64,000 bases of DNA from Hyaloraphidium curvatum (Eukaryota; Monoblepharomycota; Hyaloraphidiomycetes; Hyaloraphidiales; Hyaloraphidiaceae): contig JAIVFI010000030.1 in the NCBI GenBank assembly GCA_025558095.1, positions 1-64,000 on the forward strand. Reading direction: 5' to 3'. A program made the translations under genes and the position numbers. Below are positions 42,774 through 54,086 of the stretch, in pieces (position 1 is the first letter of the stretch; every line of letters starts with the position of its first letter). The notes beneath the pieces are model-generated. The model was not told the DNA's origin. It saw only the letters and a program-made list of their open reading frames with translations, and made no database searches.

Positions 42774-44817
42774 ATGAGCGCCCCCAAACTCCTGCGTCGC
42801 AGCACCACAGCCTCCTCGTCGTGCTGCTCACCGCTCCCGCTGCAGGCGCATGAGCACGACCACGGTGCCGCTCACGGCGGACACGCGTCGGAGGAGGTCC
42901 TGGACGGCCCGCCGGACGCCATCCCGGAGGGCACCGTCCGCGTTTTTGTTGCGAAGAAGATCGTCACCGTCGCGCCCGGGCCCGGGGTCGCCGAGGCGGT
43001 GGCGGTCGGCTCGAACGGGCGGATCCTGGCGGTCGGGTCGCGCGAGGACGTGCTGGCGTTCGCCGAGGCCAAAGCCGCCAAGGGAGCCGTGGAGGTGGAC
43101 GAGACGTTCAAGGACAAGGTGCTGCTGCCGGGATTCGTCGAGGGTGGGTCCCCCGGCGGAGCCGTCGTCAACCGATGGGCACTCACTGGTTCTCTCCCGC
43201 TCCCACCCTCCTTCTCCTCCAACATTTAGCCCACGGGCATTGCAACGAGGCCATCAACGCTACCCTCGTCAACGTCGGCTACTTCCCATCCCCCAAGGTC
43301 AACGGCGACATGTCCGAGCCCGTCAAGAGCTACGACGACATGGTCCGCGTTCTGCGGGCCGAGGACGCGGCGATGAAGGCCCGCGGGGCACCCGACGACG
43401 AGGTCATGATCGCCGTCAACTTCGACCCGATCTACTTTGTCGGGCAGCTGCGGCTCTCGAAGGAGCACCTTGACCGCGTGTCGACGACGAGGCCGATCGC
43501 CGTCCGCCACGCGTCGGGGCACGTGCTCACCGCCAACTCGCTCCTGCTCAAGCTGTCCGGGATCACCCGCGACAGCGACACCGAGGGCATCGACAAGCTC
43601 CCCGACGGCGAGCCCTCGGGGGAGCTACAGGAGGGCGCCCAACTGCTGGTCAAGGTCGCCATCACCAAGGTGCTCCAGCTGAGCGTCGGCACCGCCGCGC
43701 TGGAGAACCAGGCCCGCCTTGCGCGCAACGCCGGCGTGACCACGACGACGGAGCTGGGTGGCCTGCTCCTTTTTAAGCCCGAGATGGCCAAAGCGTGGGC
43801 CGAGACCGCCGCCAAGCCGGCGTTTCCGGCGCGGTTCGCCGTGTACAACATTGCGTTCTTCCCCGGGCTCGGGGACGGCGCGCCGGACTACGCGGGCAAG
43901 GCCGAGACCCTCAAAGGGCTGCAGGCCCTTTGCCACGACAAGCTCCGGATGCCGGGCGCCAAGCTCCTCATTGACGGCTCGATCCAGGGGTTCACCGCCG
44001 TGCTGCGGCCGCCGGGGTACTTCAAGCCGCCGTCGGGGGATCCGGATCACCAGGGGATCAGCAACTACGAGTCCCTCGAAGACTTTGTCGCGGCGCTGGA
44101 GCCCTTCCACGAAGCCGGTTTCAACGTGCACGTGCACTGCAACGGGGACGGCGCGGTGGACGTGCTCCTGGATGCCGTGGAGATCGTCAACACCAAACAT
44201 CCGCGGAGCGACCACCGGCACGTGTGCACCCACAGCCAGGTATCCAACGGCCACCGCACGACGCGTTCCTCCCCTCTCTGACCCCGCCTCCCTCTACTTT
44301 CCAGCTCACGCGGCAGGACCAGTACCTCCGCATGGCCTCGCTCGGCGTCTCGGCCAACATCTTCGCCAACCACATCTACTACTGGGGCGACCAGCACCGC
44401 GACATCACCGTCGGCCCCGAGCGCGCCGCGCGCATGAACGCCTGCCGCACCGCCCTCGCCAGCGGCGTGCGGTGTCCCAGCATCCACTCCGACTCGGGCG
44501 TCACGCCCATCGGCCACCTGCACACGATGTGGTGCGCGGTGAACCGCCTCACGGCGTCGGGCGAGGTGCTCGGGGAGGGCGAGCGGATCACAGCCGAGGA
44601 GGCGCTGAGGATGGCGACGGTCAACGCGGCGTGGCAATTGAAGATGGACAGGGACGTGGGCAGCATCGAGTGCGGGAAGATGGGGGACTTTGCGGTCTTG
44701 GAGGAGTCGCCGCTGGACGTGGACCCGGCCAAAATCAAGGACATCAAGGTCTGGGGGACGGTGGTGGGCGGGCTGAAGCACCCGTCGTCGCTGACGCTGC
44801 GGGCCGGGACGATCTGA
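42774..44817 (+). CDS. Amidohydrolase family 3 protein
   Basis: Three exons, 42774-43143, 43230-44239 and 44305-44817; 630 aa. Splicing rebuilds PGFVEAHGH, the first metal-binding motif of this family (PGFVDAHxH). Later come GVTTTTELG, KLLIDGSIQGFTA, VHVHCNGDGAVDVLLDAVE (HxHxxGD), HRHVCTHSQ, IHSDSGVTPIG and GKMGDFAVLEESPL, all matching metal-dependent amidohydrolases such as YtcJ-like enzymes. An N-terminal tail contains a His-rich stretch (HEHDHGAAHGGH). Probably cytosolic; substrate unknown. One intron ends in TTTAG. Confidence 0.88.
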
Positions 44818-44945
44818 AGCTGTGCAATTGGAAGCCGAGCCTGTGACACTCACTGCTTCGGGTGAAGCTTCCACCCCGCCAATTACCCGCATATTGCTCC
44901 CCCACCGCAGCTACTCCAGAGATTCAGGACGCGGAGGCAATCGAC

Positions 44946-46457
44946 ATGCCCCTCCCGGTGTTCCACCTCGGCGAGGGCGAGTGGCTCGCGGTCCTCCCCG
45001 CGGCGCCGGAGTGGACGCCCGACCTGCCCTCCTCCGCCCCGCCGCCCGACCCCGCGGCAGCCGTCCGCGGCGCGCATCCCCTCGCGCTGGACGCGTTTCT
45101 GGCTGCGCTGCGGCCCGGCGCGGGCGCGCTGGCCTTCTCGGTGCGGCTGCAGATCGCCCTCGAGCCGCTGTCGAAGAGGCCGCTCGCGCGGGCCGCGGTG
45201 CCGTGGCTGGGCTGCGTCGGCATGGCCGCCGCGTTCGGCGTGTATGCCGGCGGATACTACGGGACGGCACAGCTCGCGACCGGGATGGCGACGTTCCTCG
45301 CGTTCGCCACCTGCTCGACCGTTCTGGTCTCGGCATTTAGCGCGTACCGGGTCACCTTCAACACCGTGAGCTCCGGCAACGATTCGAAAGCAGCCGCAGA
45401 ACCGAAGCCTGCCCGCGATTTTTCGTCCTACGGTGCCGCGGGGCTCGCCCGGTGGATGCAGCTGGTTTCCGGGGCGCTGCCTGGAGGGGCCGGGGGCCTG
45501 CTGCTGCTTCACGACCCGAAGGATCCCCTCTGCCCTTGCGGCGTCACGTCGTGCGCCGGGAGGATCCCGCTCCTGGCCGGGGTGACCCGGATCGCCGAAT
45601 CGGCATTCAAGTTCTGCATCTTCTCCGCCTACATCTTCGTGCTGTTCGCCAGCATAGCCCTCTTCCCCCCCATGGCGCCGGAAATGTGGGCCGTCCCCTG
45701 GGCCGTCTTCCTCTTTGTCATCTTCCTCGCCGGCGCGCTCGGCTTCCTGATCCCCGTCGTGTTCTCCCGCCTGACCACGAACCTCCCGCTCCTCCAGCTC
45801 GCGCGCAGGATCAACCGTCGCGCAATGAGGCTCGCCCTCGACCCCGTGGTCGAGAGCTACCGTTCCGCCGCCGCGGCTTCCGGCCCGTGGACGGGCCCCG
45901 ACAAGCCGCAGCGCGCGGCGTACATGGACCTGCACCGCATCTTCGCCAGCTCCTGGGGCAGCCGGATAAGGACGTACAACGTCTCGTCGCCGATCCTGAT
46001 CCCCATCGCCGCGGCCATTGTGGCCGGCTGCGCCAACATGGCCGCCGGATCGTGCCTCCCCGCCGTGTACCCCGTCTACCTCGCGTACCAGCTCTGCGCG
46101 CTTTTCCTGTTCGACCTCATCAACGTCGCCGCGGCCAACGCCCAGATCAGCGACATCCGCTCGCTGTACCTCGACGCGGCGCAGGAACTGGCCGACGTCC
46201 GGCGGGAGCTCCTCTCGTGCCCCTCGCGGCCCCCGGACCCGGCGCTCGCCGCCGCCATCGAGAGCGACGTGCAGGTGCTGGCGGGCTACATGGACATGGA
46301 CAGGTACCGCGCCAGGTTCCTGGGGTTCGTGGTCACGTTCGGCGCGCTGCGGACGCTGCTGGCGACCGCCCTGACCCTGGTGGTGGGGCTGTGGAGCGTG
46401 CTCAGGGGGCTGGGGGTGGAGCTCACGGGGCAGCTCGCGTGCCCTCCGAGGCTGTGA
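44946..46457 (+). CDS. Multipass membrane protein, CPCxxC family (copy A)
   Basis: Single exon; 503 aa from the ATG at 44946 (an upstream in-frame ATG at 44862 adds 28). An acidic/Pro N-terminal region (GEGEWLAVLPAAPEW) is followed by two TM helices, a cytoplasmic-type loop with C196-P-C-x4-C (CPCGVTSC), four more hydrophobic helices (IFSAYIFVLFASIALF, FVIFLAGALGFLIPVVF and others), then YRARFLGFVVTFGALRTLLATALTLVVGLWSVLRGLGV. The same order and spacing occur in copies B and C, with CPC at residue 194 in C. No known family recognised. Copy B is tail-to-tail with it, 136 bases away. Confidence 0.75.
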   Translation: MPLPVFHLGEGEWLAVLPAAPEWTPDLPSSAPPPDPAAAVRGAHPLALDAFLAALRPGAGALAFSVRLQIALEPLSKRPLARAAVPWLGCVGMAAAFGVYAGGYYGTAQLATGMATFLAFATCSTVLVSAFSAYRVTFNTVSSGNDSKAAAEPKPARDFSSYGAAGLARWMQLVSGALPGGAGGLLLLHDPKDPLCPCGVTSCAGRIPLLAGVTRIAESAFKFCIFSAYIFVLFASIALFPPMAPEMWAVPWAVFLFVIFLAGALGFLIPVVFSRLTTNLPLLQLARRINRRAMRLALDPVVESYRSAAAASGPWTGPDKPQRAAYMDLHRIFASSWGSRIRTYNVSSPILIPIAAAIVAGCANMAAGSCLPAVYPVYLAYQLCALFLFDLINVAAANAQISDIRSLYLDAAQELADVRRELLSCPSRPPDPALAAAIESDVQVLAGYMDMDRYRARFLGFVVTFGALRTLLATALTLVVGLWSVLRGLGVELTGQLACPPRL

Positions 46458-46592
46458 GCTCGTCGAGGGTTTGGACGCCGAGTGCCACCCCATGAGACGG
46501 GAGATGTCGCATGCTGATGAAGGCATTGTTGAACCCACTAGCAACTTTTTTCTGCTTAAACTCCTAAACTTTCACCGCTGCAACTTCTCCGC

Positions 46593-48118
46593 TCAAGCCG
46601 TTGCAGGACAGAAGCTCTCCAGGGTCGCCGTCACCCCGAAAGCCCGCAGCACGCTCCCAAGTGCCACGGTGACCGTCAGGCCCGTCACCAGCATCGTCCT
46701 CACCGTCCCGAACGACACCACGAACCCGAACAGCCTCGCCCTGTACCTGGCGACGTCCTGGAACGACGCTATGGCCCGATCGTGCAGCGCGATCTCGTCC
46801 GCCAGGGGTCCCGGCCCGGTGCGGAGGGCGAGCGCGCGGAGCTCCCGCTGCGCGTCGCGGTAGACGGCCGCGACGGCGTCGATGAGCGAGTGGCGCGCGG
46901 CGAGGTTGACGGCGTTGACGGTAAAGTACACTGCGGCGTGAGCGAAGAAGGCGAGCTGCCATGCGGAGATGCAGCGGCCGACCGCCTGCGGAAGGTGCCC
47001 GGGGAGCCGTCAGGGTGCGCGTCCGGCTGTACCGGGACGGCGCAATGCTCACCGCATAGAGCGCGGTAAGCAGGGCTAAGCCTGGAATCAGAGCGAGCCC
47101 GAACAGCCGCGATAACACGAGCGAGTCCTGGTGCCGCCGGAACCGGCACAGGGCCGCAAAGTGGTAGTGCAACCTGACATAGAGCCACGAACGTGAGCGG
47201 GGAGGGACGTCGCCGGCCGCAGCTGCGCGGCGGAACCGTCCTAGGAGGTCTCCCATGGCGTTGTCGACGGCGCGGCAGTGCAGCCGCCGCTCCAGGGCCA
47301 GGTGAGCCATGTTGTCCACCGCAAGGAGCCGGGAAATAGACAACAAGAGTTGCGCCGGGAAAAAGAAGGTCCATATTGCGCCGAGGAGGATGCCGTACCA
47401 AGTCGACCAAATACCTGCGCCGAAGGTTACCACCGGAGTATACGCGAGAAGGAAGAAGGTTGCCCAGGGAATGGAAACGTTGCCGAGAATATCAAGGAAG
47501 TCAAGCATACCAGAAGCGCTCTCGACCCAACTGCAGCACGAGACACACGGGCATGAAAGGTCACCGGGCACATGGCGTACGAGGGACGAGGCGGCAATGC
47601 CGGCCTCTGGCGACTTGACCCGGCCAACGAGGCGTAGCCATCTGCAGAGCGCTCCCACGTGCGAATACTCCGCCCCACCGTTGAGGAGGAAGTTCTTGCC
47701 CAGGCCCTTGGTAGCCAACCCGTTCATGACCGCGTTCCCGGCGAGGAACAAGGCCACGCCGGCGATTCCGAACGCAGCATCCTTGGCGGCGAACGTGTCT
47801 CCCGAAAACAGCAGGGTAACCCCGAGCAGAGCCACGGTAGCTGCGCTCGAAGGAGTGAGAAGAACCAGCCCGGCACCGCCCCGGGACACGCAGCCCGAGC
47901 CACGCCGCAGCCTTGGCCACCCCGCCGAGGTCGCGCAGCATTCCGTCTGCGGTCAGCGGGTCGGCCGCACGCGCCGCGTCGTTGGGGTTCGCGCCCTGCT
48001 CCTCGTCGCAGAACGTCGGCACCGGGGGAGACGGGGCGGGGAACAGGGCCAGCCACTCCTCGGGGAGGAAGTCCGCGTCCTTCTGAGGGAGAACGTCGTC
48101 GGTGTCCGAGGCGGCCAT
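46593..48118 (-). CDS. Multipass membrane protein, CPCxxC family (copy B, possibly frameshifted)
   Basis: It starts at 48118 (MAASDTDDVLPQKDADFLPEEWLALFPAP...) and aligns residue by residue with copy C at 60655. Around 47870-47900 it lacks one base and about ten more bases relative to C, changing frame; an intron with donor C|GTGTCC and acceptor CGCAG could also bridge it. Downstream the family pattern is complete: LSCPCVSCC, multiple helices, and RYRARLFGFVVSFGTVRTML. A second intron (GTGAGC donor at 47052, acceptor before 46985) matches that of copy C. The last about 200 bases are nearly identical to C. It could be functional if the intron reading is right. Confidence 0.6.
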
Positions 48119-48945
48119 CGTTAGCGGCGTTGCGGGGGGAATGTGTCTGGGGTGCTTCTGTGGAAGGGCTGGGACCAGTACGTTGTCTCCCGCGGCCGAC
48201 GAGTAACTACCTGCATCGCCGGCGTCCGAAGCTATTTCGCATGGTCGCGAGCATTGGAGCGATTGCGTCCTTCAATGATCCGGGCGCCGTTTCCCGTAGA
48301 CTCCTCGCACCGGCCCTAACGGCCTCGAAACGGCATGGCCTGCGCAGGCTTTCTCTCTACTCGTGACCGCCGGTGCTCTTCGTCATCGCCCAAGCGGCCG
48401 ATCCGAAGCCTACAGCTGTGACGTGCTTCTTCTCTGCGGTCGCCGCTGCAAGCCTTCGGCAATGCAGTTTTCGCGACGCGGCGGAGCCGCTATTGTTGCG
48501 GGTCCCCGATCTGCGGAGCTGTCTACTGCGGCACTAGAGGTCACTTGCCCGAGATGCTTTTGCACCGTCTGCCAACGTGCAACCTTTAATGTGAGGTAGG
48601 GTTGGCGCTTGAGTGGTGAGGACTCACAGGATCAATGGCCGGACCCGCAGGGTCCGAGGCGGCGGCACGGCTTCTGGAACCAACAAGGTCCGCCGGCCCG
48701 GGCGCGAACGGTGATGCATTGGATTGTTTCGGACCACGGAATCCGTGAGTGTGCTTACTTGGTTCAATGTCCGATGTGTCACGTCTCTCGGCCTGACGAT
48801 GGAATCGGCGCGGCGAATGCGAACGGACGGACACCCCAGCCACGCCAGAGCGGCGGCAGGGGAGGTCTTTGCGGCAAAATCAACCGCAGCAACGGCTCGC
48901 AACTCCGCCGCGTGAGCTTCTTCGAGTCGCTTCGCGCTTGCCGTT
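48119..48945. other. Intergenic region
   Basis: About 830 bases with no supported gene. Confidence 0.4.
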
Positions 48946-49161
48946 ATGAGGCCGCCGGCCTTCGCGCTCCTTGCCGCGCTGCTCTTCCTAGCGTTCCTCT
49001 GGGCGCCGCGCGCGTCCGGCCTCGCCGTTCCCTCCCAAGCCGGCGAAAATGAGGAGCATGCGTTGGCTGCGCGAGTGGCCTCCCCCGGGGGCCAGGCTTC
49101 CGGTCCGTTGCGGTCAGGCGAGATCTGGTCGGTCCTACGCGAATCCGCTAGGGCGCGCTAG
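48946..49161 (+). CDS. Small secreted peptide (hypothetical)
   Basis: 71 codons starting MRPPAFALLAALLFLAFLWAPRASG, an excellent signal peptide, followed by a polar Ala/Glu/Gly-rich tail. Its stop overlaps the antisense end of the GPI-type gene by four bases. No family recognised; could be chance. Confidence 0.4.
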   Translation: MRPPAFALLAALLFLAFLWAPRASGLAVPSQAGENEEHALAARVASPGGQASGPLRSGEIWSVLRESARAR

Positions 49162-50498
49162 CACATGGCAGCCAACGCAGCCGCGGCGGCAAGTGCGGGC
49201 ACCAACCCGGCCATCGCCCTGTTCCCGCCGGCGATCCGGCTGCTCGTGACGGTGCTGGTTGCGCCGGTGGTGGATGCGATGCTGCTGGACGCGATGGTGC
49301 TGGAAACCACAGTGCTGGACGCGAGGGTGCTGGTCGCGGTGGAGCTGGCGTCGGTGCTCGGGGCTATCGTGCTCGGGGCCGCAGTTTCCGTGGTGCTCGG
49401 AGCGGCGGTGCTGGGAGCGGCGCTGCTGGTCGCAAGAGTGCTGGGGACCGCGGTGCTGGAGACAACGGTGCTGGATTCCACCGCGCTGGATTCGACCGTG
49501 CTGCTGGCCACCGTGCCTGTGGAGGCCACGGTTGAAACCGGGGTGCCGGTCCCCGCGGCACTGGATGCGATCGTGCCCGTCGCGACGGTGCTGACGGTGG
49601 CGGTGGTCGAGCCGGAGATGGCGGCAAAGGGGATGGCAGGGGAGCCGTCGACGACGGAGGCGCACCTGGCCGTCATGGCGACTGCGGCGGGGAAGTTATC
49701 GGCGTGCAGTAAGGGGGGAGAGAGAGGGGGCCATACAGGTGATGGGGCCGAGCGAGACGGTGCCGCAGTTGCCGGCGGTGACGTCGAAGGTGCCGACGCC
49801 GGTGAAGGGGATCTGGGGTGGCAGGAAAACGCGTCATGGGAGGCGGCCAGCAGGCGACGGGGAGAAACCCACGGTGCAGGCGTCGTTACCGAAGAAGGCC
49901 ATGGTGCCCGAAGCGGCGCCAGGGGCGCAGGCAGGGCGGCCGAAGGCGGGGATGCCGATGAAGCCGAGGGGCACGCACTGGTTGGCGATCACGGCGGCGG
50001 CGGTGAGGTAGGTGCCGGAGCAGGTGGCGCCGGACCACTGGGTGACGACGAAGTAGTCGCCCTGCGGATCGGAGCGGAGCGTCAGTGCTGGGCCGCGCGC
50101 GGAAATGGCGCGCGGCAACCCACCGAGCCCTGGAGGGTGAAGGACTGGGGTGCATTGGCGTTGCAGGTCTGGGTCACGTCGTAGGGCACGTTGGCGCTGC
50201 TGGACATGCATGCGACGCTCCCCTGGCAGGTGGTCGGCAAGTTTGCCTGGACTGCTTGGGGGGGAAGGGGGTGAACGGGGGACACTGATCAGTGAGGGGG
50301 GAAGGCGCCGCGGCAGCACGCACAGAGCTGCGGCGCCGTGGCGTTGGCCGTGCAGCCGCTGTCGGGCAGGAAGCCGTCGATGATGGTGGCGCCCCGGGCG
50401 GGAACGGCGGCCGCGGCGAGCAGGGCGGCGATGATCCCGAGCGCTCTGACGCGCAGCGGGAGTCCTGACTGCGAGCAGCTATTCTGCCGCCGAGTCAT
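49158..50498 (-). CDS. GPI-anchored-type protein sharing the receptor-kinase ectodomain
   Basis: Five exons on the minus strand: 50498-50324, 50251-50124, 50061-49873, 49812-49737 and 49681-49158; 363 aa. Exons 2, 3 and 4 (128, 189 and 76 bases) are exactly the lengths of those in the kinase at 58061, and exon 3 encodes an almost identical protein (DYFVVTQWSGAT...GFIGIPAFGRPACAPG). Instead of TM plus kinase, exon 5 encodes a long Ser/Thr/Ala/Val stalk with SST repeats, ending GNRAMAGLVPALAAAAALAAMC: a small-residue site and hydrophobic tail typical of GPI attachment. A signal peptide precedes GATIIDG. It could be a co-receptor, decoy or wall protein. It lies between receptor kinase 2 and membrane-protein copy B. 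Confidence 0.8.
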
Positions 50499-50986
50499 GT
50501 CGGGATGGGCATCGGAGACGTGAACCGAGAAGTTCCCGAGCGGTCCGAGGACGCGTCGCCGGTCCATCGGCCGTGCTCGGTCGCAATGCAGTACTGACAC
50601 TCAGACGACCCGACGGCGTCGTCGCGGCCGCGAGATCCCCTCTCCACCGGAATTCCGCTCTCCGCCCACGCGCCGCACAGTGCCGGCTCCTGCGGGTTCG
50701 GTCGAGGCAGCGACGGAACTTGGCCGCTGGCTCCCTGGACGGGGCGAATTGCGACGCGGCGGGCGCCCGTCCCCGCGCCTTCGGCGGAAGAAACACTGAT
50801 GATGCGTTGCCGCAGGAGGCCCGCTGCGCAGGTCTTGAGGACTCGGCGTCGGGAAGGAGGGTGGGGACGCGCGGGCTGGTGATCTGACTCGACAGGATCC
50901 CCGCTCCCCGCTCCTCGAATCACAGCGCAGACAGACTTGTAAACACGATTGCTTAACAAAAATCGGGCGAGCTTCTACCGTCGTCC
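50499..50986. other. Spacer carrying duplicated 3' flank of the kinase gene
   Basis: About 490 bases. The part at about 50907-50952 (minus: CAATCGTGTTTACAAG...GCGCTGTGATTCGAGGAGCGGG) matches the 3' flank of the other kinase (60531-60580), showing that the duplication extended past the stop codon. Confidence 0.6.
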
Positions 50987-53384
50987 CTATCCGACGATCT
51001 CGTCCAGCTCCTTGGCCACCTGCACGAACGTCGGCCTCTTCTTCGGGTCCTGGTCCCAGCACCGCTCCATAAGGCTCCACACTGCGTCCGGAACCCCCTC
51101 GGGCCGCTCCGGGCGGACGCCCTTGACGGCAACGTTGTACAGGACCTGGATGGGAGGTGGTTGTCAGCGTTTGTCGCGATGGCGGCGCTCGCACCCACCA
51201 ATGCCGGGTTCAGCAGCTCCTCGAGCGGGTACTTGCCCTTGCTCACGACCTCGTAGCACAACATCGAGAACGCGTACACGTCCGCCGGCTTCTGCAGCGC
51301 CGCGCCGTCCACCAGCTCCGGCGCCAGGAACCCCGGCGTGCCCGAGAGCCCGCCGCCGACGGTGCCCGCGGCGGTCGACTTGCCGACCTCCTGGCGCACC
51401 CGCGAGAGGCCAAAGTCGGTGATCATGGCTTTGCTGCCGTCAATGAGCACGTTGAGGGACTTGATGTCGCCGTGCAGGATGCCGAGGCCGTGCAGGTAGA
51501 CCATGCCGTTGGCGACGTCTTCGAGGAAGCGCAGGCCGAGGTCTAGGGGCCAGCCGCGGGCCGACAGGTACTTGCGGAGGTTGCCGTCGCGGACGAGGTC
51601 GGTGACCATCATCGGGGGAGAAGGGCAGTAGGCCATCAGCGGGAGGACTGCGTAAAAGCGTGGAGATCAGCACCTCCACAGACTCCGAGCCGTTGGCGAG
51701 CCGCTCACCGTTACGCTGGACGAGGCCCTCCCAGTTGGTCACCTCCTTCGCAAAAGCCTTCAGGGTGTGCTCGTCGAGGTCTCCTTTCAGAGTCTTGACT
51801 GCGACTCTAGTCCCGCGCAGAGTGCCGACATAGACAACCCCAAAGCTGCCTTCTCCCAGCTTTTGCGAGCTGTCGATGACGATGTCCGTAGCCGAAACAA
51901 GGAGCTTGGAGCTCGGCTGCGGGACAGGGGGGGGGGCGATCGGGCTTCCGCCCGGAAAAAGGGGAGTGCCGGAGGCGACCGACCCAGCGGCGAGCGTGGA
52001 TCCTGCTGTGTCCGCAGAAGCTCCGTCCCCAGAGGCTGCCAGAGGAAACGCAAGAGCAACGGCGGCAGCGGGTGTCACGGGTAAAGCTTGCTCCTGGTGT
52101 GGGTCGTTGCTCGGCACTGAGGCGACGTCCTCCGCGAGCGCAGGGTTGCTGGCTTCGGAAGGTGAAGCCGCCACTCGCGGCACGCTGTCAGCGTTGCCCC
52201 TGGCGGTGGATGAAAACCCGCGAACTGTCCCAGGTTCCATATGCGGCGAGCCTGCAGGCATCTGCTTCTCTGCTTTCTCCGCAGGAATGCTCTCCGCAGG
52301 CCTCCTCCTCCGCCTCATCCAGAACAGCAGCACTACAAGCAGAGCAAGCGCCGCGAGTCCCCCAAGTACACCGCCTACGATTGCTCCGACGGGCGGCGAT
52401 GAGGAGGTCGGCGGAGAAGGGAGAGGCGTTGATTGCGTTGGCGTCGTGGTGGTGACGGATTGGGTACTTGTCGTGGCAACCGATCCCCCTGTAGCCTCTG
52501 CAAATGGAATCGGGAAACCCTGAAGCGGGTAATCGCACTTGGCCGTTAGAGCGACTGTGGCGAAACTGGTCACCAGAACTTCACGAAGAACGGAGCCGGA
52601 GGGCATACACGTAGCAGAACCGAGATTCAGAATGTCGCAGTGGCCGCGAATGGCTTTGAACGTGCCAAAGCTGGGGAAGGGCCTCTGCATGGATGCCGTG
52701 CGCATGAATAGGGTAACGCAGAGCGCGCATGAGCGGTAGGGGAAAACGTACCGAACAGGCCCCGTCAACAAAGAAGGACAAGCTCCCTTCCGCGTCGGTG
52801 ACGCCGGAGCATGTGGAGAGGCCATAGGCCGGGATGCCGAGGAAACCAAGCGGGACGCACTCATTGGTGAGCACCGCGGCGGCGGTAGAATATGTGCCGG
52901 AGCAGGAAGTGCCGGACCATTGGGTGAGGACGAAGTAATTGCCCTGCGCGGAAAATGCAAGAATCAATGGAGAGAGTGGGCGCGGCAGAAGGCGAGTGAA
53001 GAACCACCGTGCCCGAGAGCGTGAATGACTGAGGGGCGCTTGCGTCGCAAATCTGCCGAGCGTCGTAGCCAACGCTGGAAGTAGATTCACAGGCTAAATT
53101 TGCCTGACATGTCCCGGGTAGCTGGGCTTGGATTGATGGCGGTTTCGATGCCGGCCGAGTAGTGGCCGGTGTGAGCACGCACGAAAGAAATCAATGCTGC
53201 GCGGCAGCTCACAGAGCTGCTTGAAAGTGCCTGCAACAACGCATCGGCTCCCAAGAGTGAAGCCGTCGATGATTGTCGCGCCCCGTGCAGGAACCGCCCT
53301 CGTGATGATGGCGGCGATGATCGCGACCACGATGACGCGAGGCGCCGCTAGCGGCCCTGAATTATTGCTCCGATGCGCAGTCAT
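50987..53384 (-). CDS. Receptor-like TKL-type kinase 2 (non-RD)
   Basis: Minus strand, start 53384, stop 50989-50987, with the same intron plan as kinase 1. A signal peptide (VIVVAIIAAIITRAVPARGA) is followed by an ectodomain of about 170 residues: QLPGTCQANLACES, FVLTQWSGTSCSGTY, GFLGIPAYG, ATFALTAKCDYPL. Then come a Thr/Ser/Pro linker, one TM helix (AIVGGVLGGLAALALLVVLLF) with RRRRR after it, a Pro/Ala/Ser juxtamembrane region and the kinase: GEGSFGVVYVG, VAVKTLK, HGDIKSLNVL, DFGLSR, GTPGFLAPEL. The HRD Arg is Gly (HGD), so it is a non-RD kinase. Its kinase domain is nearly identical to that of kinase 1, introns included; its ectodomain is much more different. Confidence 0.85.
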
Positions 53385-54086
53385 GCTCGAGATCAACGTC
53401 GTAGCCACGCGTGTGCGGTGGCGGCACTTCGTCCCCCCGCGTCGGACTGCGCCCCGGCACAGCCGATCCGATGGCAAAGTCCGCGGGCGCGAACTCCGCT
53501 TGCGGCAAAGTGGTGGCCGGAACCCGCTCGGTGGCGCCGTGCGCTTGAAGCTCGGGGCGAGGGAGCAACGGAACGTTGCCACGGGTTTGGGGTCGCGTGC
53601 GACGCCGCGGCAGGCCGCTTGAGGACCGCGTCCCGAACTCCGACGAGGTAAACCCAACTGCAGCGCCAGCCCAGGCAACGGGCCTAACGTCCGGGAACTG
53701 AAGGCCTGTTTGAAGGCCCACGGCAGCGACTATGACCGCACGCGAAGCGGTGGTGTTCCTTGGAGCGGAGCGAGGGACCTCAACGAAGTCGAGCGCACGT
53801 CCTCGGGGCACGTGGGCGGCGCGGGGAGGGTTTCCGCGTCGGCACTCGTCCCGTCCAGGTCGAAAACCCAGCGTAGTTTTCGAGCAGGGGAGAGAGCGGC
53901 TGGTGGCGGCTGGAGGTCCGACGGTTCCAAGGACGCACTCGTCCGAGAGAGCCTGTACGTCTACATCCCTCACGCCCGCTTGGAGGCAGCTCGAATGGAG
54001 CAGCAAAGGAATCAAGAGCCGCCTTTTCGCGATTGTACAGGCCTGCAATTAGCATCTCGGCGTCAAACAGCTTCATGCTCCTGTGG
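53385..54086. other. Intergenic region
   Basis: About 700 bases; no supported gene. Confidence 0.4.

Noticed and set aside
46471-46863. Plus-strand open frame with a natural-looking composition
   Set aside because: It is antisense to the last exon of membrane-protein copy B, which is supported by its paralogue C.
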